Source of the DNA: Drosophila miranda
Lineage: Eukaryota; Arthropoda; Insecta; Diptera; Drosophilidae
NCBI RefSeq assembly: GCF_003369915.1
Contig: NC_046673.1
Coordinates: forward strand, 13,500,001-13,564,000
Direction: 5' to 3'
DNA length: 64,000 bases
In this document: positions 1 through 10,100 of the stretch, one piece after another
How positions within the stretch are numbered: position 1 is the first letter of the stretch
Layout: each line of letters starts with the position of its first letter
Program-made: the position numbers and the translations under genes
Notes under the pieces: model-generated
What the model was told of the DNA's origin: nothing
Databases searched by the model: none
What the model saw: the letters and a program-made list of their open reading frames with translations, nothing else

Positions 1-88
1 AAGAATGAGTTTCGGGATCAGGATATATATACAGGAAACTAATCAAATGCATGAATATGTCTAAAACATATCAATTTGAGAAAATTTC

Positions 89-94
89 TTTATT
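89..94 (-). terminator. Poly(A) signal for tsg
   Basis: AATAAA on the minus strand about 130 nt downstream of the tsg stop codon. It is the nearest canonical signal and implies a short 3' UTR. Confidence 0.55.
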
Positions 95-222
95 AATTAC
101 GTTTTAAAAACAGTTTGGAAAACAGTATCTTTACTTTTTAGATTTCTTTTTTTTAGTTCAGAGGAAAAATGAGTGTGTTAGGGTGTACATTCTGCAAATC
201 AGAAGTAATAATTATGTAAATA

Positions 223-969
223 TCAATTGATCTGGTCATCATCATCGCCATAGTCGTCCCACATGTCATCGGCAAATGCATCGTCCTCGACGCCAAAAAT
301 GCGCTCCAGATCCTGTTCGGTTTCCGCATGGATGGCATCGGAGGTGAGCAGATCCTGGTCCTCAGGGCAGGCCGTGCAGCGACTCTCGTTGATGCCATAA
401 TTGAGGCAATTGGCGCCCACGCACTCGCAGCAGCCATCGTGGAACCAACGATAGCTATTCGCACCCATGCTCTCGCACTGCTGCTTGCATTTGTTCGACC
501 GAATGCAAGAGTTCACATAGATGACGGTGCAGTTGATGGTGGCCCCGGGCTTGGGCCGGTCACCCAGTCCACTGTTGGTGCCCTCCAGGCGGTGCTTGAT
601 GCCGGCGCGCATGGGGAACCGCATGGTCGACCACTGGTCATCGTCCTCGGCGGTGAGGGTGTCGAACAGCTCGGGCACACCATCAACATCGCCGATCTCC
701 GAGCGGGGTGTCAGCGAGGGCAGGGCATCGGTGTGCTTGGGGCACATGTCCAGGCATCCACAGCACTCCGTGTACAGCTCCCCCAGGCAGTTCAGACAGT
801 CCTTGCAGCAATGGCAGTCGTTCAGCTTGCACTGACAGCTCTGCGTGAGCAGGCACTTGGACACCACCGAGCCGCAGACCACCTCGTTGCAGCCATCATC
901 GTTGTTGGCGGCCACCAGCGACAAGCTAAGCAGGAGGCCAGAGTAAATCAGAGGCAGCAGCAGCAGCAT
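223..969 (-). CDS. tsg: Twisted gastrulation, secreted BMP-binding modulator
   Basis: Single-exon, 248-residue secreted protein. The family binds BMP ligands together with Sog/Chordin and shapes the extracellular Dpp gradient. I place the start at the ATG ending at 969; two codons upstream the frame is open but only a GTG lies there. Residues 1-22 are a leucine-rich signal peptide. A cysteine-rich N-terminal domain follows (about 27-80, with clustered pairs such as CHCCKDCLNC and ECCGC), then a linker, a second cysteine-rich domain (about 140-205) with N-glycosylation sequons NCT and NES, and an acidic tail ending DDDDQIN. The length is close to the D. melanogaster protein (about 249 residues, from memory). 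Flies have paralogues (crossveinless, shrew); gd next door and fw nearby favour tsg. It lies downstream of gd on the same strand, with its own promoter between them. Confidence 0.92.
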   Translation of the reverse strand: MLLLLPLIYSGLLLSLSLVAANNDDGCNEVVCGSVVSKCLLTQSCQCKLNDCHCCKDCLNCLGELYTECCGCLDMCPKHTDALPSLTPRSEIGDVDGVPELFDTLTAEDDDQWSTMRFPMRAGIKHRLEGTNSGLGDRPKPGATINCTVIYVNSCIRSNKCKQQCESMGANSYRWFHDGCCECVGANCLNYGINESRCTACPEDQDLLTSDAIHAETEQDLERIFGVEDDAFADDMWDDYGDDDDQIN

Positions 970-995
970 TCTCACACAACGAAGCCTGGAAGCAC

Positions 996-1076
996 AATGA
1001 TGCGTTAGGCATTATTGCGTATGACTTTATGCGGCACACAGGTGGCACGAGAGTCAGAGGACAGGTAGCCAGGTAG
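996..1076 (-). promoter_or_regulatory. Probable tsg core promoter with two TAGteam (Zelda) sites
   Basis: Reading the minus strand, an initiator-like TCATTG lies at 1000-995, with a TATA-like CATAAA at 1031-1026 about 30 nt upstream of the predicted start near 998. Two exact CAGGTAG words lie at 1062-1068 and 1070-1076 (plus-strand spelling), separated by one base. CAGGTAG is the canonical site of Zelda, the pioneer factor of early zygotic genes. tsg is an early zygotic gene, so the arrangement makes sense. The transcription start is inferred, not observed. Confidence 0.5.
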
Positions 1077-1290
1077 CCAGAGGGCCACCGCAACCCACTA
1101 ATCCCGTGGGTGATCCGGGTAGGTAGGCGATTGGGCAATTTAAAACAAGTTAGGCATACAAATAGGGAGGGGCGCCATAAAATAAATCCACAACAAATAC
1201 AATAATTAAGCAGTACCCTCATCCGTTGAGGGCACAGACACAGGCAGAGCACAGAACAGGGGCATCCTGCCCACTGGCGCTATCACAGCA

Positions 1291-1296
1291 TTTATT
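1291..1296 (-). terminator. Poly(A) signal for gd
   Basis: AATAAA on the minus strand 36 nt past the gd stop codon, between gd and the tsg promoter. It indicates a very short gd 3' UTR and separate transcription of the two genes. Confidence 0.6.
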
Positions 1297-1331
1297 TCGA
1301 AATTTTGTTCATCCTGTACACGGGGCAACTG

Positions 1332-3194
1332 TTAAATAATGAAGGCCGTGATCCAATCAATAAATTTTGCCACATCTGCATAGATGATATATTGATTGCT
1401 ACAACAGTTCGTGGAACCGGTAGTAGAACCCAACTCCAAGGTGGGTGGCAGTGCCGCCGAGACAGTGCCACGCAGCATCCAGCGATTGCTTTTGAGTATC
1501 ATCAATCCGGCCCCCGATATGCCCGTGTATAGGCTGCTGCTGCTGCTGCTGCTTTGTGGCTCCTTGGACTCAAGCTGTATTCCCGCGCAGAAGGTGCGAT
1601 TCGAGGAGAGGCTGCGAAAATGGGCATTAGCCTTGAAGCACACACTATTCGCAACGATGGGCGCCTTTACCACCTTGGGTATACTGGTATCGGTAGCCTT
1701 TTTGCCTTCTCCCTGATGCAGCTGGGACGACTGCTGCTGTGTCGCATTCGATCTGTCGAAGCTCCAACCAATAACAATGCCATGCTCCCCCACAATGTAC
1801 TCCGTTTTGCTGGAACCCGACCACAGGCAGGCGGGTCGTATGAACGTATTGAACCTGGTGGCAGTTGGGGGGGTCAGTGCTCGAGTATATGTAGGTCTCC
1901 GTTAGCTTAGCAGACACTCACCTCACTTCGTCCTTGAGTATGACGACAGCTATATCCGCATCGTAGCTGCTCAACTGGCTGTTAAAGTCCGGATGTATGT
2001 AAATGCCATCAACGGGGGCGGCCAGAGAGCCCTCTTCGTTCCAGTTCTTTAGATTGTGGCGCCCCAAAAAGACCAACACCTCGTTGGCTGTGTAACGCTT
2101 GTTGAACATCTTGAAGCAGTGGCCCGAGCTGATGACCACACGTCTCGAGACGAGGGTGCCGCCACACTGGAAATCCAACGATGTGAGATTATTCACATAG
2201 ATGGCCGCCATCCAGGGCCACGATCCTCGGGTAATCGATGGCAGGCTGCTGCCCACTGCACTCCCGTCCACAGTATCCTGCTCTTGCAGCTCTTCGTCTG
2301 CCAGGTGCTCGAATTCTTCATCGTCTTCGTCCTCGTTGTCGGCAAACACTGGCGATGTGATGACATCCGAACTCCTCGAGCTGAGGGGCAGCCGAAAGTC
2401 GAGACTCCTGTCGATCCTCCCACAAATCTCCTTGGGCGAATGAAAGGGTTTTCTATACGGAAACGGGCATTAGATAACGAATGAATGGCATTGAGGAGGC
2501 GCGTGCTTGAACCGACCACAATCCGTATGCATACTTCTTGAACTGGCTGTGCGGCTGCAGCTGTGGCTGCGGCGGCGGTGGCACGGTCTCCTCGGCAACG
2601 CCCTCCTCTTCGTCCAGTAGAAGCGAAGTCTTCTTGTCCGGTATAAAGGTTAGTTTCCTGGTGTGCTCCAGCTGGATTTGGGTCATGAATATACTATGAT
2701 CTGCCGGGGAGATGGGAAGGGTTAGCTGTGTGAATGATGGATAGAATGGACCCTAATACAGACCGCCAGATCCAAAGCAAATAACATGATTGTTGGCCGA
2801 GATGAGCAGCAGTTTGGGCGGGAAGTGATGCTTGGGAAAGCGTATCTTGTAGAGGACTGGGGCATTCTTTGTAAACTGCCCACGGGTCAGGAGCTCTATT
2901 TCGCCAAGATAGTTCTGAAAGATGGTTAGGATTAGGTTCGTTTGTTATTTGTCGATGTGACGTTTGTGGTGTGCCCCTTACCGTTGTTGGCTTGCCCCGC
3001 ATGGAGAGCGTGACCCGCAGCTGGAGTGGCTGCCTCACGTCTGGGTTTCGCACCGCGATCAGACCGAACCATTCATTTCCGTCGAATCGATACTGAAAGA
3101 TCTTTGGGCAGGGACTGATGGGCATGCCCTGCGCAATCACCTTGGACACGTGCTCGAAGCAGATCAGCAGAATTGTGGTGAAATGCAATTTCAT
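1332..3194 (-). CDS. gd: Gastrulation defective, serine protease of the dorsal-ventral cascade
   Basis: Five coding exons: 3194-2982, 2914-2764, 2700-2535, 2452-1922 and 1854-1332. Phases close to 527 residues, near the D. melanogaster length. Residues 1-21 are a signal peptide (MKLHFTTILLICFEHV...). The N-terminal part begins with a conserved MPISPCP segment. An acidic linker precedes the chymotrypsin-like domain. By count the catalytic residues are His288 (SSGHC), Asp343 (DADIAV) and Ser467 (GISGAG). The active-site serine context GISGAG departs from the usual GDSGGP, which is known for this family. In D. melanogaster the protein is made maternally, secreted into the perivitelline space and cleaves Snake, upstream of Easter and Spätzle. 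The second intron has an unusual GTCTGT donor. Confidence 0.92.
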
Positions 3195-3743
3195 TTCAAT
3201 TTTCACGAGTCTTTTTCTCACACACACACACAGACACACACGTGCAAACAGGCATGCGGTCATTACTTGTTGGACGTGGCCGGTTAGAAGACCTGTCCAC
3301 AAAATGCAGTGATTGAACGTTTAAAACACAATTGCACTGCTTTTTAATGCAACATTTAAACATATCTGCTCACTCTTTTTGCTATTCAAAACAAAATGCG
3401 CGCCACAAAGCTCACGCACACAACCAGGGCGGCACGAAAGTAGTGTTCGATAGTTCGGGAGCTATCGATTAAATGTAAGTGTTTTGCTTTGCTATTAGGG
3501 AGCTGCGCAACAAGTGTTTTAATTTTATATTCAATAAAATAGTGAAAACTATTAAATACTACTTACTGAACACATATTTTACGAAATGCTATATTAAATC
3601 ACTGTCCTCTATCGATAAGACCGCAACCTATCGATTTCTTAAGTGTTGGACAATTTCAGCAGAAACGTTATTAGCTCAAATGGTAGAACTTTTATGAGAT
3701 CAGACAATTTTAATACAGAGAATTTAAGTTTAATAAAAATTTG
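3195..3743. other. Intergenic stretch upstream of gd, with one DRE
   Basis: This stretch holds the gd 5' region and the 3' flank of the thioredoxin-domain gene. It has a short CA-rich tract near 3221-3243 and a perfect DRE (TATCGATA) at 3610-3617, with near-matches TATCGATT at about 3464 and 3629. I see no coding potential. Confidence 0.6.
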
Positions 3744-6453
3744 TTATTCAGCTGCAGCTACTTCTGCAGGCGCCTCGGGCTCTGCAGCTGGCTCTGCAGC
3801 TGGCTCTGGAGCTGGCTCGGGTGCGGCCTCTGGTGCGGGTGCCGCCTCAGGTGCTGGTTCCGGGGCCGGTGCTGCTTCTTCTTTGGGTGCCTCTGGAGCC
3901 GCTTCCGGCGCTGGTGGAGGGGCTTCTTGTGGTGCTTCTGCTGCTGGCGCAGCTTCAGCAGGTGCTGCCCCTTCTGCCGGTGCAGCAACGGCCTCGCCCT
4001 CTGCCGGAGCTGGAGCCGGAGCCGCCTCACCCTCGGCTGGCGGTGCAGCCGGAGCAGCCGCCTCTCCCTCGGCCGGAGCTGGGGTCTCGCCTGCGGGTGC
4101 TTCGCCTGTGGGTGCTTCGCCTGTGGGTGCTTCGCCTGTAGTTGCTTCGCCTGTGGGTGCTTCGCCGGTGGGTGCTTCGCCTGTGGGTGCTTCGCCTGTG
4201 GGTGCTTCGCCTGTGGGTGCTTCGCCTGGAGCTGCTTCTCCTTCGGGGCCTTCGGGTGGTGGCGGTGCTTCTTCCTGGGGCGGCGCTGCTTTCTCTGGAG
4301 GTGGCTCTGGTACATCACGCGACTCCCGGACTTGATCTTCTTCAGTCTTCTTGCCCTGCAGCACGAAAGGAACGTAAGAGGGAAACGTAGTATATTTGTT
4401 AGCCAAAATAATACCTTTCGTTTCTTCTTCTTGTCATCGTCTTCTTTTTCTGGTATATCCGATTGCTGCTTATAGTCCTCCGAGAAGAACTTGAGGCCCT
4501 CCTCCCGCCCGGCAGTGACATTGGGACTGACATAGCTGGGTCCATACGACACCAGCGAGAGCATCATGTTCGACTGCACCTTGGTGACCTTCAGCACGAT
4601 CTTGTCGCTCCTGCAAAACAAATGAAAGAATGATGGCAGGAAGTTCCGGAAAGGCATAAAAGGCGGGAAGTCCCCGTGTACTTACGGAGATATTTCGCCG
4701 CTCTTATCGTAACGATCTGTTGAGGTGGCCAGCAGCCTGGTCTCATCCGGATCATCGGAGGTGAAGAAGCCATAGGCAGGCACCTCCGACTTGTGGCGCT
4801 CCACCACACTCAGAATATCCCGCCGCTTGGAGGCATCGAAGGCCATGATGACATGGGGCGGTTCCGGCTTGGGATCTGGCGGCAAGAAGCCGCTCGTCTG
4901 GCTCCGGAAGAACATATAAACGAGCGCGGCATGCGTTCGCCTATTGTTGGGCACCCACACCGGTGGCATTTTCACCGTTCTGGTGCGAATCAGTGGCTTG
5001 GCAATCACCTCCTCGACGAACTCCTCCTCCTCTTCGCCAGAGTCGTCCAGGTCCAGATCCAGGTCCAAGTCTATACCCAAATTGGCCATGGATTGCCTGA
5101 TATCCAGCTCGGGGAGGTCCTCCTCGCTGCCTTCCTCTTCGCCATCCAGATCGTCGCCCTCGTCGTAGGCTGCCACGGCATCCTCTGCGAAATTGATGAT
5201 GGACTTGGCCTTTGGCTTGGCCATGTACTTCTTGGCCTCGTCTTCGGAGCTTATCTCCTCGACCCATTCTTCGCCCTCTGCGAAGAAGAGAGTAAGGAGA
5301 ATTGTCGGTTAGTTATGCAGCAACCGCCAACGCGCGGCCGATGTTACCTTCCAGTTTCACCTCGACCTTGATCTTCATGGGCGATATAATGGGGGCAATG
5401 ACATGCTCCTCATCGAATTCTTCGTTGGGTGGCGCCACCCGCTCTTTGGTCAGCTCGTGGGCATACGCCGACAGGACATTGGGCACCGAGCCGATGGTTT
5501 CATCGATCTTCCAGAAGCACATCAGCAGCTCCTTGCCATCCAGCTGCTCGATGACATCGGGCGGCAGTGGATTCTTGCAGGCAAAGTTCACAATATCGAA
5601 CTGTTCGGCCGACACTTGGATGACCTTTCGGTCCTTGCACTGCATCTTGAGGGGCTCGGCGGGCTCTTGCAGCTTCTTGAACATATCACGATTGACTTGC
5701 GGCCCAAAGACTGTGACCCCAATGTCCGGTATATTCTCGAGAATGGTGTCCGTCACATAGGTGAGGTAATCCAATTGCTTCTTCTCCCTGGCCTCGCGCT
5801 CAATGCGCTCCACAAGCTCCGTGGACTCGTTTTTGACGCGCAGTTGCTCCACTTCGATGGGCTGCAGCTCGTCGATGCCATAGGTGATAGCCCGAGGTGC
5901 CTTTTGCATGGTCTTTTCCAGTTCCTTGCCGAGCAGGGACATCAGCTTGGGCACATCCGTGCCAAACATGATGTTCACTGCCCTGCCACCCTGAAAGCAA
6001 TCCCTGTTAAGAATTACCCTTTCTGGAGCTGGTATCGCCCTAACTTACGGTCACAAATAGCCATGTGGGTTCGCTTTTCTTGTTGAAACGCTTCAGGGCC
6101 GTAATGGAATCCGATTTACACTGCCAAGACGCCATTAAGGATGGATTATTAGTAAAGGTCGACCACTAAGAGGCACTACCTACAATGGCCAACTGCAGAT
6201 TGTCGCCACCCATCTCCAGCTTGATCTTGCGCAGGCCGCCCACCATGCCCAGACAGGGGCCACACCACTCAGAATACACGTCCAGCACTGCGGACAGAGA
6301 GGGCAGGGCAGGGAAACATTATTTGGCGGAAGGAAGGCCGAAGTGGCGGACAAGATAGATACCCAAAAGGCCGGGACGTTCCAGGAACTTTTCAAAATCC
6401 TCATCGTTCTGCAGATCCGCTTGCAATTGTTGCACTCCTCCCTTCTTGGCCAT
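3744..6453 (-). CDS. Thioredoxin / NDP-kinase-like (TXNDC3/NME8-type) protein with repetitive tail
   Basis: Seven coding exons: 6453-6363, 6287-6184, 6120-6049, 5990-5348, 5277-4686, 4610-4415 and 4355-3744, giving 769 residues with consistent phases. Residues 1-100 form a thioredoxin fold with a complete CGPC active site (Cys39 and Cys42). The middle (about 110-300) resembles the divergent NDP-kinase-like region of thioredoxin-NDK proteins found in sperm tails and cilia, but I see no intact NDK active site. An acidic region (about 305-370, rich in EEE and DLDLDL) follows, then a conserved segment, a lysine-rich stretch, and a tail of Pro, Glu, Ala and Gly built on PTGEA pentapeptides. An axonemal or testis role is inferred from the family. 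The exact fly orthologue is not named because I cannot verify it. Confidence 0.82.
4081..4230 (-). repeat. Coding minisatellite, 15-bp units encoding PTGEA-type pentapeptides
   Basis: About ten tandem copies of a 15-bp unit (plus-strand spelling GGTGCTTCGCCTGTG) lie in the last exon of the thioredoxin-domain gene. Units differ by one or two bases. The length is a multiple of three, so copy-number change would lengthen or shorten the tail without breaking the frame. The low-complexity DNA also leaves other frames open, which gives misleading long ORFs on both strands. Confidence 0.85.
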
Positions 6454-7108
6454 GCTCTAGCCTCTGCACTAGCCACAGCCTAAAATCCAAAAGGTGTAGT
6501 AAAATTTCCAAAAAATGTGGCCCAATATTGTCCGAATAGTACTAAATCATAGTGCCCAAAATAATTTTAAGATTTGCTCTGTTTAAATTTGAGTTATTGA
6601 TCAAACAAAACTGTTGCTCAGAAACAGAAACAGAGACGGGGTTGGGTTGGATTGTAATAGTAATAAATTAGTTAACCACACATTTGCTTTAATTATTGTT
6701 TTCCATTAATATTAAACGCTTTTTACACACATATAACAAAACATTGTACACTCTGTTGTAACATACTAAAATAGTTAAAATAATTTAAGCAACACACACG
6801 CACAAAAAAATACAATCCAAATATATACGAGTATAGGGTGTGTGCAGAGCGTCGCTCTACAAAAGTTCATATTCAACAGTTGTTTTTTATAGATAATATA
6901 TATATCGTATATAGTATATATAACTATGGTATGGTATGGTATGGTATAGTATGATATGGTATGGTATGGTACGGGTAGTATACAGTACATACAAAAGCGA
7001 TCAAGACCTCTTCTTAAACATTTACTATATACAGGTATTAACACAAAACTAAAGGTTAGTCCTCTTGTCGATCGATCTTCGATGTATCCCATCCTATCCC
7101 ATCCCGCC
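6454..7108. other. Intergenic stretch between the thioredoxin-domain gene and fw
   Basis: This stretch holds the 5' flank of the thioredoxin-domain gene and the probable fw 3' UTR. It is AT-rich, with a TATAT-rich stretch near 6895-6920 and a (TATGG)n-like microsatellite at about 6924-6970. I see no credible ORF. Confidence 0.6.
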
Positions 7109-10100
7109 TTATCTCACAGAGATGCCATTGATGGTGATCACATTGCTGGCCACTGGCTCTGGTTCGTATACCTCGTCATTGCTTCGCATCTCGTAGGGAG
7201 CATCATAGAACTGCTCATTTGGTATTTGATCGTAAATGTTCTCTGTGGAAAGATTGGATCATCAGATTATCAGATCATTTATACATGTATGGATTCACTC
7301 CATTCACTTACCTGAGCGATTGTTGGTCAGTCTTTCGCCATTTGCGGCTCCGGCCGCCCCACCAACACCACCACCACCGCCTGTATTATTGCGCCCCACA
7401 CCGCCTTGGAATGTGTTGAAGGTGGCCGCCGATGGATTGTTGTCCATGTGCATGCGATTGTTGGCCTCCAGCGTCGAGTACGACATGACGGCAGCATTGC
7501 GCTCGTCTTTCGTCTCGGCCGCCTGCACATTCTCCGTATTCTTCACGGGTCGCGCCTTGTTTCGGTACAGGAAAATCAAACCAAAGACCACCAGCAAAGC
7601 CACTATGATTGTGGCTCCAATGCCCACGCCAGTGCCCAGCTCCGAGGTCTCTGGACCCTCCACGGCGGCCAGTTCACAGTGCGGCTGCTTGCCGCTCCAG
7701 GCCCCATCCTCGGTACATTTGCGCAGATACTGTCCAATGCGATTGTAATTGGGAATGCAGTGATACTCGGCCGAGCCGCCATACAGCGTGGAGTCATTTA
7801 CCACAATCACACGCCCGTTCTCGATGGCTAGTGGTCGTCCACAGTCGACGGCTGTAAAAAAGTAAAGGCAAATATCAAATGTAGACTACAAAAGCTGGAT
7901 AAATTGGTTGGAAATTGGAATTCACATGCTGTATGCTGTCAGTATATATTTATGCTTAAGATATATACAAATATAGCTATTTCCATTAAGCACATTATTT
8001 GACATGTCTTTCTCTCTCCCTTTCTCTTTTTTTAGGGCATTCTTCCCACCTACGTAGCACCATCCGCTCACGGCGTTAGAGGGCGTCACTGTACGAGGAC
8101 GAGAGAAATAGTTTTCTTCATTCTGGCTATAAAAATGATCCGATCTGATCCAGATTCAACAATCTGGTAGACACGATCAATCGCTATGATTCTAGTTGTT
8201 TTTTCCCCGCATCTTAAAAATTTTACCCCTGTAATCTTTGATTGCCATCTATTATGGAAGTGACCAATAAAAATACTTACGCCTACAGGTGGGACTCTTG
8301 CCCGCCCATTTGCCATTCTTTTGGCAGATGCGCGTATCATTGCCAATCATGGTGCGTCCCTTGAGGCACTTGAAGGTGGCCACAGAGCCCACGGCTCGAG
8401 TGCCAGCCTCAACAATTAGATTCTCATTGATATTCGGCATGTCGCAGACAACCTCCACACATTCGGGTGCCTCGTGGCTCCAGTTGCCATGCTCTGTGCA
8501 CAGTCGCCGGGAGACACCGTTCAGCTTGAAGTTCACATTGCATTCGTAGAGCACGGCGGCCCCATAGTAGGTGGCGTTTGTGGCCAGGGTAACCTTTCCA
8601 TTGGTTATATTCTCGGGTGCACCGCATTCAACATCTGAAAGTGGCAAGCGTTCAATAATATATGTAGATGCCAAGAATACATTTTTCTACTCACAGACAC
8701 AGTCCGGAATGATGCCACTCCATTGGCCGCTGTCCGTGCAGGTGGCCAAGGCCTCGCCCACCATTTTATAGCCCCGCTCGCAGCGATATTTCGCCAGGGC
8801 ACCAATTCTGTAAAATAACGAAATTTGATTGAGTTGCATTTCAATTTTCGAGGAAATAAAAAGTATTCCCCCTCCCCCGCCATATACTTGTAGGTCTGGG
8901 CCGTGTTCTGTGTGGAGTCTGCGGTGCGTATGAGTGTCCGTCCGTACATGCGATCGTTTCCTGTGACGGACAGCAGGCTATGAGTGGCCAATCTCGGCTC
9001 AGTGCAGCGTATCTCTAAGGAATATACATATATTTCAATTACAGATTGATCCAGAGATATTTAGTTGTTGTCACTTACCCTCGCATTTGGGGGAGACGTC
9101 ACTCCAGACGGCCGATTCCAGACACTGACGCTTCACCACTCCGCTAAGCTTATGCGACTGGGAGCAGCTGAAGACCACCTCGGAGCCCACGTACGTGGTG
9201 TTGGTCACATACTTGTGGCTTCCATATGGAATAGGCAATATCTGGCCACAATCAATGTCTGCAAAGAAGCAAAATTTCCGATTACAATCGGAAAGGTGTA
9301 TGGTTTGTGGCTTCTGGGGACTCACATTCACAGTCGGGGGCATCGGAACTCCACTCTCCGCTGTCCAGACACTCCAGCACTGGATTGCCGTGCATTATGT
9401 GCCCGGGATCGCAGTTGTATTGGATCTTCGAGTGCACATTGTAGTCGTAGCCAATGACAAAGGAACCAGCTGGCACTTGGGGCGTCTCGCAGGTGACCAA
9501 CTCACAGACGGGCGCCTCGCCCGACCACTTGCCATCCCTGGTGCAATAGAGCTCTGTCGGCCCATCCAGCCAGTGGTCCTCGTCGCATTCGTACTTTACC
9601 ACCGAATCGACAGTGGTGGTGCCGTTGAGGAGTATGGATATCCCGCGATCGGGTCGCGCCGGAGCACCACAGTCAACGAATCGGCAGGAGGGCGTCTTGC
9701 TGGACCACTCGCCGCCCAGGCCGCAGGAAATAATCTGAAAAGTATTAAATGAAATTAAAAGCTGATCCATCTGGCTTTGTCCTTTTGCCGAGACTTACTG
9801 CTTCGCCAACGAGCACATAGCCCGGCTCGCACGTATAGGTGGCCGTGGAGCCGGCCCTCTTATCGCTGAAGCGTACATTTCCCCCTGTAATGCGCTGTGG
9901 ATCCGGACACCAGTCCACCAAGCACTCTGGCTGCTTGCCGCTCCAGCCATCCACCTCACAGGTGCGATTCTCGTTGCCAATCAGCGTGTAGTTCTCGTGG
10001 CAGCTGTATGTGGCCACCACACCGAAGCTGGTGCGCTCTTCTGAGAGGTGTATGGAGCCGAACTTAAGCTCCGGCAGGCTGCCACAATCAACATCTGTGG

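Noticed and set aside
328-1008. 226-codon open frame on the plus strand opposite tsg
   Set aside because: Composition follows the complement of the tsg codons; there is no domain, and tsg on the other strand is unambiguous.
3643-4657. Several long open frames on both strands across the PTGEA repeat
   Set aside because: They arise because the 15-bp repeat has no stop in several frames; only the frame continuing the spliced thioredoxin-domain protein fits.
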